NCBI GenBank assembly: GCA_013398295.1
Contig: VZSF01009053.1
Coordinates: 114,348-178,347 of the forward strand
DNA length: 64,000 bases
Direction: 5' to 3'
From: Chionis minor
Lineage: Eukaryota; Chordata; Aves; Charadriiformes; Chionididae
Shown here in pieces: positions 11,241 through 21,379 of this stretch. Both the position numbers and the translations under genes were made by a program. Below the pieces are notes generated by a model. That model saw nothing but the letters and a program-made list of their open reading frames with translations, was not told where the DNA came from and searched no databases. Each line of letters begins with the position of its first letter. Positions within the stretch are counted from its first letter, which is position 1.

Positions 11241-11284
11241 CCTCATGGTGGTGCTGGATGAACCTCGTGGTGGTGCTGGATGAA
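11241..11284. repeat. 22-bp tandem duplication in intron 19
   Basis: Two adjacent copies (11241-11262 and 11263-11284) differ at one position (A versus G at the fifth base). It lies 109 bases past the exon 19 donor. Confidence 0.9.
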
Positions 11285-11392
11285 GGACCAGCTGTGATGC
11301 CAGAACCTAGGGAGCATGGGTTGAGGCTGGGTTTTAGAGTCCCCCCCGGTTTGGGATATTGGTCGGGAGGATGCTCTGAGCGACCTACTCAC

Positions 11393-11478
11393 ATGGCACT
11401 GGGCACATCGCTTCTGGCATCCAGAACCAGATCAGGGACACAGTGCTCGTCCTCATTGCACCCATTCCAGAAAGGGAC
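11393..11478 (-). CDS. ITGA11: ITGA11 exon 19: genu and calf-1 start
   Basis: Residues 778-806. VPFWNGCNEDEHCVPDLVLD then ARSDVPSA. CNEDEHCVPDL is the cysteine-linked knee (genu) segment between thigh and calf-1. The acceptor is ATCCCTCTCAG/GTC. The donor is AT/GTGAGT, splitting Met806 with exon 20. Upstream of the exon's acceptor lies intron 18; downstream lies a 22-bp tandem duplication in intron 19. Confidence 0.95.
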
Positions 11479-11648
11479 CTGAGAGGGATGACAAGAGCAG
11501 CTCGGTGACACTTGGAGCCCCAGGTTGTGCTCCAAGCAGAAGGGACACAGGCAGTGATTCCAGGCTGCGGCAAATGCAAACACACTGCTGTCATGGGAGG
11601 GACCAACAGCTACTGCCTGAAGATGAAGAAGCAAATGCCGCGACCTAC

Positions 11649-11759
11649 CAAGACCCTGAGCGAGGTGGGCCAGCTCTCGTCCAGCATGGGGCCGTTCTCG
11701 GGATGCTCCAGCTCGTAGTCAATGGAGAACGTCACCGGCTTCACATAGTCAGCTGTGTC
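11649..11759 (-). CDS. ITGA11: ITGA11 exon 18: thigh domain end
   Basis: Residues 741-777. DTADYVKPVTFSIDYELEHP then ENGPMLDESWPTSLRVL, the DYVKPV and GPMLDxxWP strands of the thigh domain. The acceptor is CCACCGCAG/GAC and the donor is TTG/GTAGGT. Phase is 0 on both sides. Only 170 bases separate it from exon 19. Confidence 0.95.
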
Positions 11760-12880
11760 CTGCGGTGGATAGAAAGCATCGTTGAGAAGGACAGGGGTCC
11801 TGCTCATGGAGGGGCAGCAGCAGCGAGCAAGGTAAGGCAGAACTATGAATGGTAAAATAACCATTTTTATGGAATAAGAGCTTTGCAATCTTGTATACTT
11901 GGCGTGTGATCATCCTGTCTCTCCAGCCCACCCTTACCTAGGGCCGGGGACAAGCTGAGCTCGGCGGTGCTACTCCACACCCATCTGATGGCGGGGGAAA
12001 TGCTGCACCCTGGAGACACTGACTCCAAAAGGTGGGTCACTGGCCCCGAGCCAGGCTCCCGGTGGGACAGAGCTGTCCTGCCACCCTTACCTGGGGCTGG
12101 TCCCACCAGTAGCCAAGCTGCACCTTCCCTGCAGCTCTCCGAGCTCTTCCCGTGCGTTGCCCCAGCTGCACGGGGTGCAGTTAGATGCTCTGAAGCGAGA
12201 TATTTCTTGGGCTAAATCACATCTCGAGCTCCAGACTCGAATTTCCCAGAAGTTCACGGCGGTTCAGGCAAGGGCTTGGGGCCGGGCCAGTCTGGCAGCT
12301 CAGCCCTCTCTGGCCTCTGCAATATTCTCATCATTCACTGGGAATGTTTGATTTTGGCCAGGTTTGTGCATCAGCTGGTCCCTGCGAGCAGTGCAGAGGG
12401 TTTCACTGGCTCCTGCAGCCGGGGAGGGGGACTCTGGTGGCCAGAGGGGTGCAGAGGGTGAGGGCACTGGAGACTGGCATGGAGGGATTTGGTTCCTCAG
12501 CGGAAAAAATGGGTTTTCACTGATTTTGGAGCAGAAGGACCAGCCTGACCCGGGCATCAGGAGTGCACGCCCTCCCTGAGGGCACGGCCAGCGGCTCACG
12601 GACGGTGCAAGCTGAGGCTGCGATGAAGTCAGCGCTTGGGGACCCGGCAGCTGCCGCGCGCCGGCAGCTCCATCCCTGACCACATCAAACCCGGCACGAA
12701 GAAATCCAGGCTGGAGGATGAGGCTCGTTTCCACCCCCATGAAGCCACCGAGGCTCCTCCGACCACGTCCCGGCGCATCGCTCTTTGGGACGTGGTGGGA
12801 AGCACCTTTGCCCAGGCGGCTGGCTCTGCCCCGGGGCTGGCAGAGGAGCAGACCCCAGCCTCGTCCTACATCCCACTCAC

Positions 12881-13023
12881 CAAGACGTGGAACTGGAGCT
12901 TGTCGCAGTGCTCCTGCCCGGCCGGCAGCACCAGCCCCTTCTGCGTGTGCCGCTCTCCGCTCTCATCCAGGTGAGCCCGCGGCGTGTACCTGCGCTCGTC
13001 GATGGTGGCGTTGTACCGCAGCG
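12881..13023 (-). CDS. ITGA11: ITGA11 exon 17: thigh domain
   Basis: Residues 693-740. LRYNATIDERRYTPRAHLDE then SGERHTQKGLVLPAGQEHCD and KLQFHVL. N697-A-T is a sequon. RRYTPRAHLDE is nearly invariant in alpha-11. The acceptor is TCTCCTTCCAG and the donor is TTG/GTGAGT. Confidence 0.95.
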
Positions 13024-14309
13024 CTGGAAGGAGAGCAGCACTGTCAGGGCTTCTCCCCAGCGTCCCGCTCACTGTCTACCAACATCGGGTCAAAAATGGG
13101 CTTTTCTGCACTCGAAACCCTATCGCCCCACTGGGAGGAGTGTGGCAGGGAGCACGCTAAGGGAAAATAGTTGTCATTGCCTTTTTCTAACAGACTTTTT
13201 TTTGGGCAAAGCATCCGCTCTCCGGATCAAACGAGGACCTTTATATCATTAAAAGACACTGTGTAAAATTCGTGCAGGAAATATACTTATTTGCCTCTCA
13301 GACATGCACACGTCGGCCTGTACCAGCTCTGGAGGTGTTGTGCCCTGGAGGGCTCTTCTCTCCTAGATGCTTTACCAGAGGCCATTTGCTTCCTGCAGTG
13401 GTGTGGAAAAGCAACTGAAGTTCCTCAACCCGGTGCCGATTTGCACCCACTACCCCAGTGCATAAGCAAAGAGCGACCCTCAGCACGCACTGTCTACGGC
13501 GTGGCTCTTCTGGGTAAAAATAAGTGTAAAAGTAAATAAATAAAGGAAACCCCGCTCCGTTTTTTTGTCCTGCAAGCTCCGCAACGATAGCGGCGAGGAG
13601 GAAAACACTGGATTTGACAGCACAAATCAAAAACCTGGCTCTAGGAGATGGAAGCTTTGCCTTTGGCTTCACTTGGGACCCGATTTCCCTCTGACAGTGT
13701 TTGCTGCCATGTTGCAGGGGCTGAGCCCCTGTTGCTCCCCCTGACCCAGCTGAGTCACGGGCAGCCGCCGGGTAGATGTGGGGTCACAGCAGCATGCAAG
13801 GGTTGAAAAGGAGAGCCGGCCAATAACTTCACAGAGATTCCCTGGGATATTAGGGAAACATGCACATATGGTCGGCAGCTGTGTCCTGCCTCTGCAGTGG
13901 GGAGGATGGATGGGGTCTGCAGGACGTGGTCCGGGCACGTCCTCTCCTGTCCCACTGCCTGGTGAGCTGGTGGTGACATTCCCATCACGTGTCCCACAGC
14001 AAGGCAAGCTGCAGGAGAGCTCGGCGCCGGGGCAGAGGTGAGGGAAAAGGTTAAACACGGGCAAGGTTGTATCCTTGGAGAGTTTCTTGGCACTGCTTAA
14101 TGGCAGAGGCACTGTCCCTGCTACATCAGCCAGGATAGGGACAAGTTTGTGGGTAAAAAGGGATGTGGCAGATGGCAACATGCACTCCTCCAGACATGCC
14201 AAGCTTCTGGATGGTTTCCCTTGGCAGAAGCGGGATGTTCCTTCGGGGCTGGAGACCTAAACGACGCATGAATTGGGGTTTTTGTCGCGCGAGCAGCCGT
14301 GGCGCTTAC

Positions 14310-14476
14310 CCAGGCTGGCTGACTGGAAGTGAGCCGAGAGGAAGACGGCGGTGAAGCAGACGAAGGCTGACATGCAGGTGGCATCCTTCCCGTTCCGCTT
14401 GCAGTCCTTGGTGAAGATGTTGATTTTGGAGGGCTCAAAGCGGATGCTGGCATTAACCTGGACCACACTGCGGGAC
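14310..14476 (-). CDS. ITGA11: ITGA11 exon 16: propeller exit and thigh domain start
   Basis: Residues 637-693. SRSVVQVNASIRFEPSKINI then FTKDCKRNGKDATCMSAFVC and FTAVFLSAHFQSASL. The RSVVQVNAS strand starts the thigh immunoglobulin-like domain and carries the sequon N645-A-S. Paired cysteines flank the DCKRNGKDATC hairpin. The acceptor is GCCCCTCAG/G and the donor is G/GTAAGC. Confidence 0.95.
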
Positions 14477-15159
14477 CTGAGGGGCAAGCAAAGGTCAGGA
14501 GATGTGCTGGGGTATGGGACACCCATGGACATCTGCAGCAGCCTCCAAAAGCCTCCAAGATTCACCCTTTTCACCCTTTTCCCCAACATCAAGAAGGTGC
14601 TGAGGAAGACCAAAGGTCACCACAGCACACTGATCTAGTCTCAGCTCTTCTATGAGGTATTTGAAGAATAAAACATCTTGCCCATATTTATCTCCTGCTT
14701 GTAACAGTGAAATAGCTCAGCCCCGAGAGCAGGATTTGGCCACCCCTGTGTGCACATAGCACTTTCTAAGGTCAACCTCAGGGTGGCCCATCTCTGCTGG
14801 GCACAGCTATCCTCAATCGCAACAGCTTCAAGGGACTTTCCAAACATTAATCGACATTTGCACATACTAAATTGTTCTTATTAAATAAGACCAGAGGGAG
14901 GAGCCTGGGCAAATCACCACAAATGAATTAGCTGATTTGAAACTCTTGGGGAACTAATGATAAAATTCAATGCAAAGCCAACTCTGATGTCCTTCTAGGG
15001 TCCAAGTGCATTGAAATCCCACGGCCCCGCTGGCCAGGGGGTTGGTATCTTAGAAAGATGGGTTGGATTGTTGGGAGATCAGTCTCTCCCCCCTTCAAAA
15101 TATCAGAATATTGCAACGATATTTGGGGAGAGGAGAGTGCCAAGTGAGACACAGCTAAC

Positions 15160-15290
15160 CACAACAGCACGGCGTTCCCCAGAGAGCCGACGGCCAGGTC
15201 TACCAGCCCATCTTCATTCAGGTCCAGCTGTCCGTGGATGCTGCATCCAAAATACATCAGGCCTGGCCCGAGCTCCGCAGCTGCTATCCG
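15160..15290 (-). CDS. ITGA11: ITGA11 exon 15: propeller blade 7 with third calcium loop
   Basis: Residues 594-637. RIAAAELGPGLMYFGCSIHG then QLDLNEDGLVDLAVGSLGNA. D616-L-N618-E-D620 to D624 is the third calcium loop, and FGCSIHGQLDLN is a strong alpha-11 signature. The acceptor is GCTTTTCAG/CGG. The donor is TG/GTTAGC, a GT with unusual +3 to +5 bases, but required by phase to complete Trp637. Confidence 0.95.
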
Positions 15291-15761
15291 CTGAAAAGCA
15301 AAGGGGAGAATCCAGGCTGGTTTCCAGGGGGAGCATCCCCGCCTGCGAAGGAGGGGTTTGCCACACCGACCTCCACCGTGCTACTGAAGATGCCTCTTTC
15401 CAAGTGACTGCACCAAACATAGTTTTCCAGGGAATGACATCTATTTCTCTTCAGAGACACCATGCAGAGATTTCTGCTCATTTAGTCTGCACGCTTACTA
15501 TTTCTCACAGATGTGAGAAATATCTTATCTACACAATCCATTGCGCCGAGTGGTAAGCATTGCCCCCAATTTCAAGTCTGTTTTCTATACCCTACATTTG
15601 CTTTGTCTCAGGCTCGTCACAAGAGAAAATACTCAGCAATAATAATTAACAATGCAATACTGCACGTGAATTTATTGTGCTCTATTAGTCCTTAAAATGG
15701 GCACAAATTACGTTTATTCTGATGAAAGACGAGGACAACCCAAGCACCCGAGCGCTGGTAC

Positions 15762-15965
15762 CTGCTTGTACTTCTTCAAGATGGTCTCTTCAAAGCCGAG
15801 GAAAATGTATATCGCTCCTTGGTGCTCGTCCTCCAAAGGTGCCCCGACGACAAGGTCGTTGTAGGAGTCCTGGTTGAGGTCGGGCACAGCGGCGATGCAG
15901 GAGCCGAAGCGGGAATTCTGGTAGCTCTGCAGATCTACAAGGGCACCGCTGGAAACAAAGCGGTT
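15762..15965 (-). CDS. ITGA11: ITGA11 exon 14: propeller blade 6 with second calcium loop
   Basis: Residues 526-593. NRFVSSGALVDLQSYQNSRF, then GSCIAAVPDLNQDSYNDLVV and GAPLEDEHQGAIYIFLGFEE. D554-L-N556-Q-D558 to D562 is the second DxNxD loop. Where human alpha-11 has a glycosylation sequon (NGT, from memory), this protein reads SGA. The acceptor is GGCCTGGCAG and the donor is CAG/GTACCA. Confidence 0.96.
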
Positions 15966-16992
15966 CTGCCAGGCCAGCCAAAGAGAAAAGGGGAAAAAAT
16001 AAAACCAAACCACCAAAAGCATCAGCGGCAAGCCTGGCAAGAGGAGAAACCCCCCCAAAAGCAGGCAAACAAGATGCAGTGATTTGTGAGCGATTTGTCT
16101 AAGGCAGGAGGTGAGAGCCCTCCTGGGGCCACGGGACTTCCTGCTCAGTACGTCCTTGGGGACGGATGAGCCCCGTGCCAGCCCCACGCCTGCTTTGCCT
16201 TCCTTTTATAGCAACCCATGTAAATAACTGCATAAAAAGTCGTGCCTTAGATATGGGGACTCCCGCTGCTCCAGGAGGGCTCTGAGACCCTGGATATAGA
16301 GCACAACCCACTGGCTGCCCCGCGTGCCCCCAGAGCCCGGTGGATTTGGCTCAGAAACTGCATGTTGAGCCAGATTTGAGGGCGGCAGGAAAGCTGGTCC
16401 TGCCCCACAGCGCTGCTGGGTGCCAGGGAAGGGGACGAGGGTGGCACATGTCCTGCCTGTGCCCGAAGCGATGGTGGAGGAACTGACCTTGCTGCTCCCC
16501 ATGACCCTGGGCAGGAGGGTGCCCGTGGAGGGACTGCTTTTGGGGAAAGACAAGTGGATGGAGGCTGTTTCTGCAGAGAGACACCCCTGTTGCAAAGACC
16601 CCACCTTGCACCCCTTGCATCCCCTCCTCGGGGCCGGGAAGCTCGCCCCGCCGGGAGCGGCAAAGCACAGAGAGGAGGCAGCTCTGCTCCAGCACAGGCT
16701 GGATTCCCTTCGCTGGCAGCGAGCAAACCCCCTGAGATTGTTTATAAACACGGAAAACAGACAAATGCTCCTCCAGCCTCCCAGCAGCCACAACAGCGAG
16801 ATGCTGCCAAGCTCTGTTGCCTTTGGATCGGGCTGCCGTGCCCTGTGATGACTGACGGGAGCTGGCGGGTGTGTGCGTGCAGCCTGGAGCCACCCCAGGG
16901 AGGTGACGTGAGGGGACACAGCTCGCAGGTGAGCGCCCAAATGCCCCGGCCCCTGTGATGTCCCCGGCTCACCCCACAGTGCTGCCACGTAC
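15966..16992 (-). other. ITGA11: ITGA11 intron 13
   Basis: About 1.0 kb, GC-rich. A 492-codon minus frame runs across it from exon 12, but splicing and family similarity show that it is read-through, not coding. Confidence 0.8.
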
Positions 16993-17133
16993 CTCCCGCA
17001 GGGTGTAGACATAGACCTTCCCCCGCTCCCTGCCCTCGCTGAAGTACATGGGGGCTCCCACCAGCAAAACATCGGTGACGCCGTCACCGTTGACGTCGAG
17101 GGAGTTGATCTCGCTGCCGTAGTAGGAGCCGAT
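16993..17133 (-). CDS. ITGA11: ITGA11 exon 13: propeller blade 5 with first calcium loop
   Basis: Residues 479-525. IGSYYGSEINSLDVNGDGVT then DVLLVGAPMYF and GRERGKVYVYTLRE. D491-V-N493-G-D495 ending at D499 is a DxNxDxxxD calcium-binding hairpin on the lower face of the propeller. The acceptor is TCTCCTCCAG/ATC and the donor is GAG/GTACGT, phase 0. Confidence 0.96.
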
Positions 17134-17429
17134 CTGGAGGAGACAGAGGAGGGGATGGGAGCAACGCTCCCGGCGTGCGGGGACACTGCCACCCTCCCCG
17201 ACGGGGACCGCAGGGACATTCTAAGCACCGTCCCTGCTACAGAGCCATGGTTCGGAGCTGGGGGTGCAGCGACAGCCAGGACATCCCCAGCTGCCCTTGG
17301 ATGCATCGCACTGCCGGGCCATTTAGACAGAACAATTTTCAAAACGAGAGGGGAGGATTTATGGAGGAGCACGCGTGCCGGGTGGAAAAATCTGTGCGGC
17401 ATCCTCGGTAGCTCGTACCCCAGCATTAC

Positions 17430-17578
17430 CTGCTCTCCCTTCAGCGCCTGGTGGATGGTGAGGTTTCGGTTGTTGTGCATGCTGAAAATGATGACTTTCC
17501 CGGTGTGGTTAAACCTGGGCGCTCCCGCAACGTAAATCCGCTCGTGCTTGGTGGATATGACGGAGGAGACGGTGTAAC
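17430..17578 (-). CDS. ITGA11: ITGA11 exon 12: propeller blade 4
   Basis: Residues 429-478. YTVSSVISTKHERIYVAGAP and RFNHTGKVIIFSMHNNRN form the GYxVxS and VAGAPR FG-GAP unit. It has the sequons N452-H-T and N467-L-T. The exon closes IHQALKGEQ before GTAATG, phase 0. The acceptor is CCCCTTCCAG. Confidence 0.96.
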
Positions 17579-19000
17579 CTGGAAGGGGGGCGGGCGCGGG
17601 GTGAGCGCGGCTGAGCAGCTCCCCACACGGTGATCTGCTTTCCATTAGCCCCCAGCTGCTGACACAACTCTGGCCGCTTCCCAAATCGGGAAGCTGGAAA
17701 CCCAGATTTCTTCAAAGATAAAGTCATTCAAATAAACCCCGGCACCCTGACCCTGGGCTTTGAGCCGCCTGCTCGGGTCCTACCTACACCCTGAGCAGCG
17801 CAGCTGCGGCAGGAGTTTTGGCACCACTTAAGGCAGCCGGCAAACCCTCTGCAAAATCCTTCTCTCACTGAAGGTAAGTCCAATTCCAGACTCGATAAGT
17901 GTTTTACTTCACGGCTCACAAAGGCTGCCAAGGTACGTGCACGCCAGGAGCCTCAGCGCCCGCTGCGCTGCCGAGACCCCGGCAGCACCGCAGCCGAAAC
18001 CAAGCGTGAAAGACTTCGCTGATGCTTGACGTCGACGTTCACAGTCCAATAAAAACCATGAATCCAGCAAGATCGTTGCTCATGAGTCCTTATGGAAATA
18101 ACCCTGCATGAGCCAATGCCCCTGAGCAATCCCTCTTTCTTACCCAGAAGGGTTATTTTCTGTGCCGGGATCACCGACACCACATGGCACATGCTGGGCT
18201 GCAGCACTTGCCTGTGGCTGCAGGTGGGTTTATGTAGGAATATAACACTAGGGATGCAAAATCCTGTTTTTCAAACCCATCTCCAGGTTCCTGCACGTTC
18301 ACAATCAGTTTTAAAAGCTACTTAAACTATTGAAAACTGAAAGCATGGCCAACTACGACGCTGGATCAGATCACTTGAGGTCACATCCAGTTGAATTTTG
18401 AGTATCTCCAGGGATTATCAGTGTTTACAGATCCCTTTCCCTGGGCATTGGCCTTACCTGGGCTCTCTGTCTCCTTAAATATTCTCAAGCCAAGTATCAG
18501 CCTTGAATCCCAGGTCCCTGGCTGGGTGAGCTGGGCTGTTTGGCATCAGGATGCACTGGCATTTCCTTAACTTCATTTGCAAACCAGGCTGATATTTTTT
18601 ACTCCGGGGCTTCAACAGCCGCACATGGAACAGATTAACCCAGCAGGTATTTCCTCCCTAGGCATGAAATTTCAGCAGTGCTTTTTAAACCGTTCCAGTA
18701 AGCGCTGTAGATGGCCTGGGCTGGCGGGGTCCGAGCTACTTCTGAATTTAAATCACTTCTGTGCTGCACGCCGTGGTGGGCACTGGACTTTTCCCAGGCG
18801 AGGATGCTCACGTACGCTGCAGCCCTGGGGCAACACAAGGTCTTGTGCCAACGGGAGCTCGCAGACACCCGGGCACGGTACCACCTACGCTGGGAGCGCT
18901 GGCTGCTATTAGTCATTTGAGAAACATGTTGTGCTTCCTATTATTAAGTGTAAAATCATGAGTTCAGCCCTGGCAGAAGAACCTCATTCGGCTTTCTTAC
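17579..19000 (-). other. ITGA11: ITGA11 intron 11
   Basis: About 1.4 kb. It contains a possible very old CR1 remnant at 18354-18420; otherwise nothing recognised. Confidence 0.8.
18354..18420 (-). mobile_element. Possible degenerate CR1 LINE remnant
   Basis: The stretch containing GATCA, GGTCACATCCAGTTGAATTT and GAGTATCTCCAGGGAT resembles the antisense 3' region of older avian CR1 copies (gene-body text around 'grouped on ... TATTCAAAA'). Only about 65 bases can be matched by eye. Confidence 0.4.
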
Positions 19001-19145
19001 CTAAATACGCTCCGTGATTTTTCAGCTCCTCCGGGAACTCCTGGAGATAAGATTCCCGCAGGGGAATGACCTTCCCGCTGCTGGTTTCTTTCAGGACAGC
19101 GCCGTTCCAGTCATAGGCACCCACTGCCCCCAGCAAGATCCCGTC
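19001..19145 (-). CDS. ITGA11: ITGA11 exon 11: propeller blade 3
   Basis: Residues 381-429. DGILLGAVGAYDWNGAVLKE is the WNG-containing blade typical of I-domain integrins. TSSGKVIPLRESYLQEFPEE and LKNHGAYL follow. The acceptor is TTTCCCACAG/GAC and the donor is G/GTAAGA, leaving phase 1. Very close to mammalian alpha-11. Confidence 0.96.
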
Positions 19146-19420
19146 CTGTGGGAAAGCAGGAGTGGTTTGAGGGTGTTTCTTGCCGAGTGGAGGCAATTCT
19201 CCCCCACGCTGCCCATATGGGCAAGCTGATTCAAGCTGAGACGGACAAGGGGACCCGACGGGCTGGTTCTGTGTGACAACTCATGTGGGGGTCCCTAAAA
19301 CCCCAGCTCCTGGACTGGAAACTTATTGGGGGCTGCAGAGCGCAGAAGAGAAAACCAGAAAACGATCCCTCCCAGAAATGGCATGTTTTACAGAAAAGGG
19401 GAGGAAACTCACAAATATAA

Positions 19421-19456
19421 AATAAATAAATAAATAAATAAATCAATAATAATAAT
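19421..19456. repeat. (AAAT)n microsatellite in intron 10
   Basis: About six AAAT units followed by degenerate AAT units. It lies between exons 11 and 10. Confidence 0.9.
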
Positions 19457-19983
19457 TAAAGAAAAAAAATAATCACGCAAACCATTCTCCAAAGCACACC
19501 TGGAAAGACGGAGATTTTAAAAAATGCTGGAAAGACATTTCCGCCCTGTTCATATCTTTTCAGTGTGCTTTTCCTCCTGGGGAAAATTCTCCCAAGCAGA
19601 AATTCCTACTGGCTTCTCACTCGGACCTGCCAGCCCGCAGAGCCCGTGGGTGGAAGAAGGGGACTGACCATCCTCTGCATCCCACCACCGACAAGCGCCT
19701 TCTCCCGCGGCACATCCCAGCACCTCGTGGTCATGGCATTGGGATGAGCTGCTGCAGGCTGCACCGAAGGGAGGCGCTGGTCTCCCAGCAGCTCCCTTCC
19801 CCGTGGGATAATCCGGCAGCAACAGCATTTTCTTCCTTATGCTCATGTTAGCAATTTAGCTCCGTGATTAATAACTTGCCCAAAGCACCCGTCTCCCCAC
19901 CTGCAGCTGCCAGCGATGATAAAACGCACAGGGTGCCCGTTCGCACAGGCAGGAGCAAAAACACCCCAGGTTTACTCTCTTAC

Positions 19984-20054
19984 TTCCACAACATGCGATG
20001 AAAATCCAGTCTGGGACATTTCCAGTCCAAAGGAGATTTCATTCTTGTTGGTTC
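19984..20054 (-). CDS. ITGA11: ITGA11 exon 10: short linker exon back into the propeller
   Basis: Residues 357-380, 71 bases, reading TNKNEISFGLEMSQTGFSS then HVVE. It is too short to show as an open frame and was found by searching for the segment missing between exons 9 and 11. The phase fits (G plus GA restores Gly357) and the donor is GAA/GTAAGA. Its acceptor, TTTTGAG, follows a run of about 47 T-rich bases (20058-20104) containing one unresolved base. Because 71 is not a multiple of three, skipping this exon would break the frame. Confidence 0.94.
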
Positions 20055-21146
20055 CTCAAAAAAAAAAAAAAAANAAAAAAAAAGAAAGAAAAAAAAAAAA
20101 AAAAGAGAGCTTTGCTTTCCTGGTGGGGCTGAGTGGTGCCTTGGTGGGTCGGGATGGGATTAGCATCCACCTCCACCCCACCTGGGGCACGGAGAACCCC
20201 AGTTGCCATAAATGTGCTTGTTTCTCCCTAAATCACCACAATTACGCAAATTCGGGCTGCTAATAGATACTGGGAGCTCTACTGCGGTGCGGTTCTCTCC
20301 TTTCCTAGGTGTGAGGTCACACAAAAACATGGATTGAGAGGATTTTGCTTCATAATTGCGACTGGGTGAAGCCTCTCACCGAGGGAAGCTTCCTTCCACT
20401 GAGAAGCATTGGGATGGCTGGACTGAGATAACGGTCAAACTGGTGGGGAGTTTGCGAGCTGGTTTGGCCAAAATTCCCCCAAACCCTGAGTTGTTTAATT
20501 TCCAGTGAAAGCCCTCCAGCTCATGTTTCAATTGCTTGTCCCAGGATGTGCTTTTGCTATGAAATTTAGATAAATTTAGTTTTGGAGACTGACAACCTTG
20601 TCACAAGGCGGACAGAAGGACTGTCATTTTGAACAAAAATATTTCCTGATGTTTCATTTCAGCCAATAAACGAAAAAACCTTCACATTATTCCCATAAAT
20701 CCACATTGCCTGACATTCCAGGGAGTCCCTGGCAATCGGTGTGTGGTTTTTTTGCCTGCTTATAGCCCGGCTGGGTTTGGATGGAATGTGATGGGCGAGA
20801 AAGACGCTGACACCCAGATGATGCCCCTGCCAAATTTCAAAGGTTTGCTATAAAGGACAGGGCCAACACAGCTCTGTGAATCACGGCTGCAGGAACGAGC
20901 GGTCACCTTCTGCGGAGAGGGTGTCTGTGCTCCTGATCCTCGAGGGACGCAAACCACTCAACATAAAGACATTTCTTTATATATGAAGATATTCAAAGTG
21001 TGATTTTAGGTTCTGTATCAAGCAGGTATTAGGGAAACCCGCGGTGCAATCCGTTCAAATTCAGCAAACCAAGGACCGACAGCACATCTGAAACAAGCCG
21101 CTGCACCCTGGCCAGCCGGGATGTGTCGGGGAGGAGCACCACTCAC
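20055..21146 (-). other. ITGA11: ITGA11 intron 9
   Basis: About 1.1 kb. On the minus strand its 3' end is a T-rich homopolymer (20058-20104) abutting the exon 10 acceptor. The rest is unremarkable. Confidence 0.85.
20058..20104. repeat. Long poly-A/T tract at the exon 10 splice acceptor
   Basis: On the plus strand, A is interrupted only by an unresolved base at 20074 and two G residues near 20084-20088, over about 47 bases. On the minus strand this is the polypyrimidine tract of exon 10, ending TTTGAG. The exact length is uncertain because of the unresolved base. Confidence 0.9.
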
Positions 21147-21312
21147 CTTCCAAGCTAAATATCCTCTCCCCCAGCGCGTCCACAATGTCTTTGAGTGCTG
21201 CTTCATCCGTGACATTAAAGAAATGCTTGTCATCCGGGTCGCTCGCTATAAATTTTATCTCGTTCAAAAAGGCTTCGGGATTGATTCCTCTTCTGTTATA
21301 ATAACCCAATAC
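21147..21312 (-). CDS. ITGA11: ITGA11 exon 9: alpha-I domain end, C-helix and C-terminal helix
   Basis: Residues 302-357. [20 protein letters not shown] contains the GYYNRR segment that corresponds to the GYLNR C-helix of collagen-binding alpha-I domains. [20 protein letters not shown] follows, with the sequon N334-V-T. It then reads [12 protein letters not shown]350 in GERIF aligns with the intrinsic-ligand glutamate of alpha-2 that signals to the beta-I domain. The acceptor is AAACCTAG/GTA and the donor is G/GTGAGT. Confidence 0.97.
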
Positions 21313-21379
21313 CTAGGTTTGAGATAGAAATGCAAGACTCAGGGGGTTTTCACGCGGTGGATAGAGCCAGCCCAAAGCG

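Larger units (their letters stand above)
1854..15761 (-). other. ITGA11: ITGA11 introns 29 to 14 (3' half), summary
   Basis: Introns lying between the exons listed here run from 122 bases (intron 24, 4356-4477) to 1703 bases (intron 20, 8175-9877). Others over 1 kb are intron 23 (4569-5805), 21 (6662-8075), 19 (10086-11392), 17 (11760-12880) and 16 (13024-14309). They hold a (TGAA)n run at 8445-8461, a 22-bp tandem duplication at 11241-11284 and one unresolved base at 5056. I recognise no nested gene, small RNA or full mobile element in them. Confidence 0.75.

Noticed and set aside
14640..14900. Possible old interspersed element in intron 15
   Set aside because: The composition and a few motifs looked repeat-like, but I could not match it to CR1 or any other family by eye.
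16206..17684. A 492-codon minus-strand open frame that looks like a large single-exon gene
   Set aside because: It contains only exon 12 of ITGA11 in frame; the remainder is intron 12, exon 13 in the wrong frame, and intron 13. High GC content explains the lack of stops.
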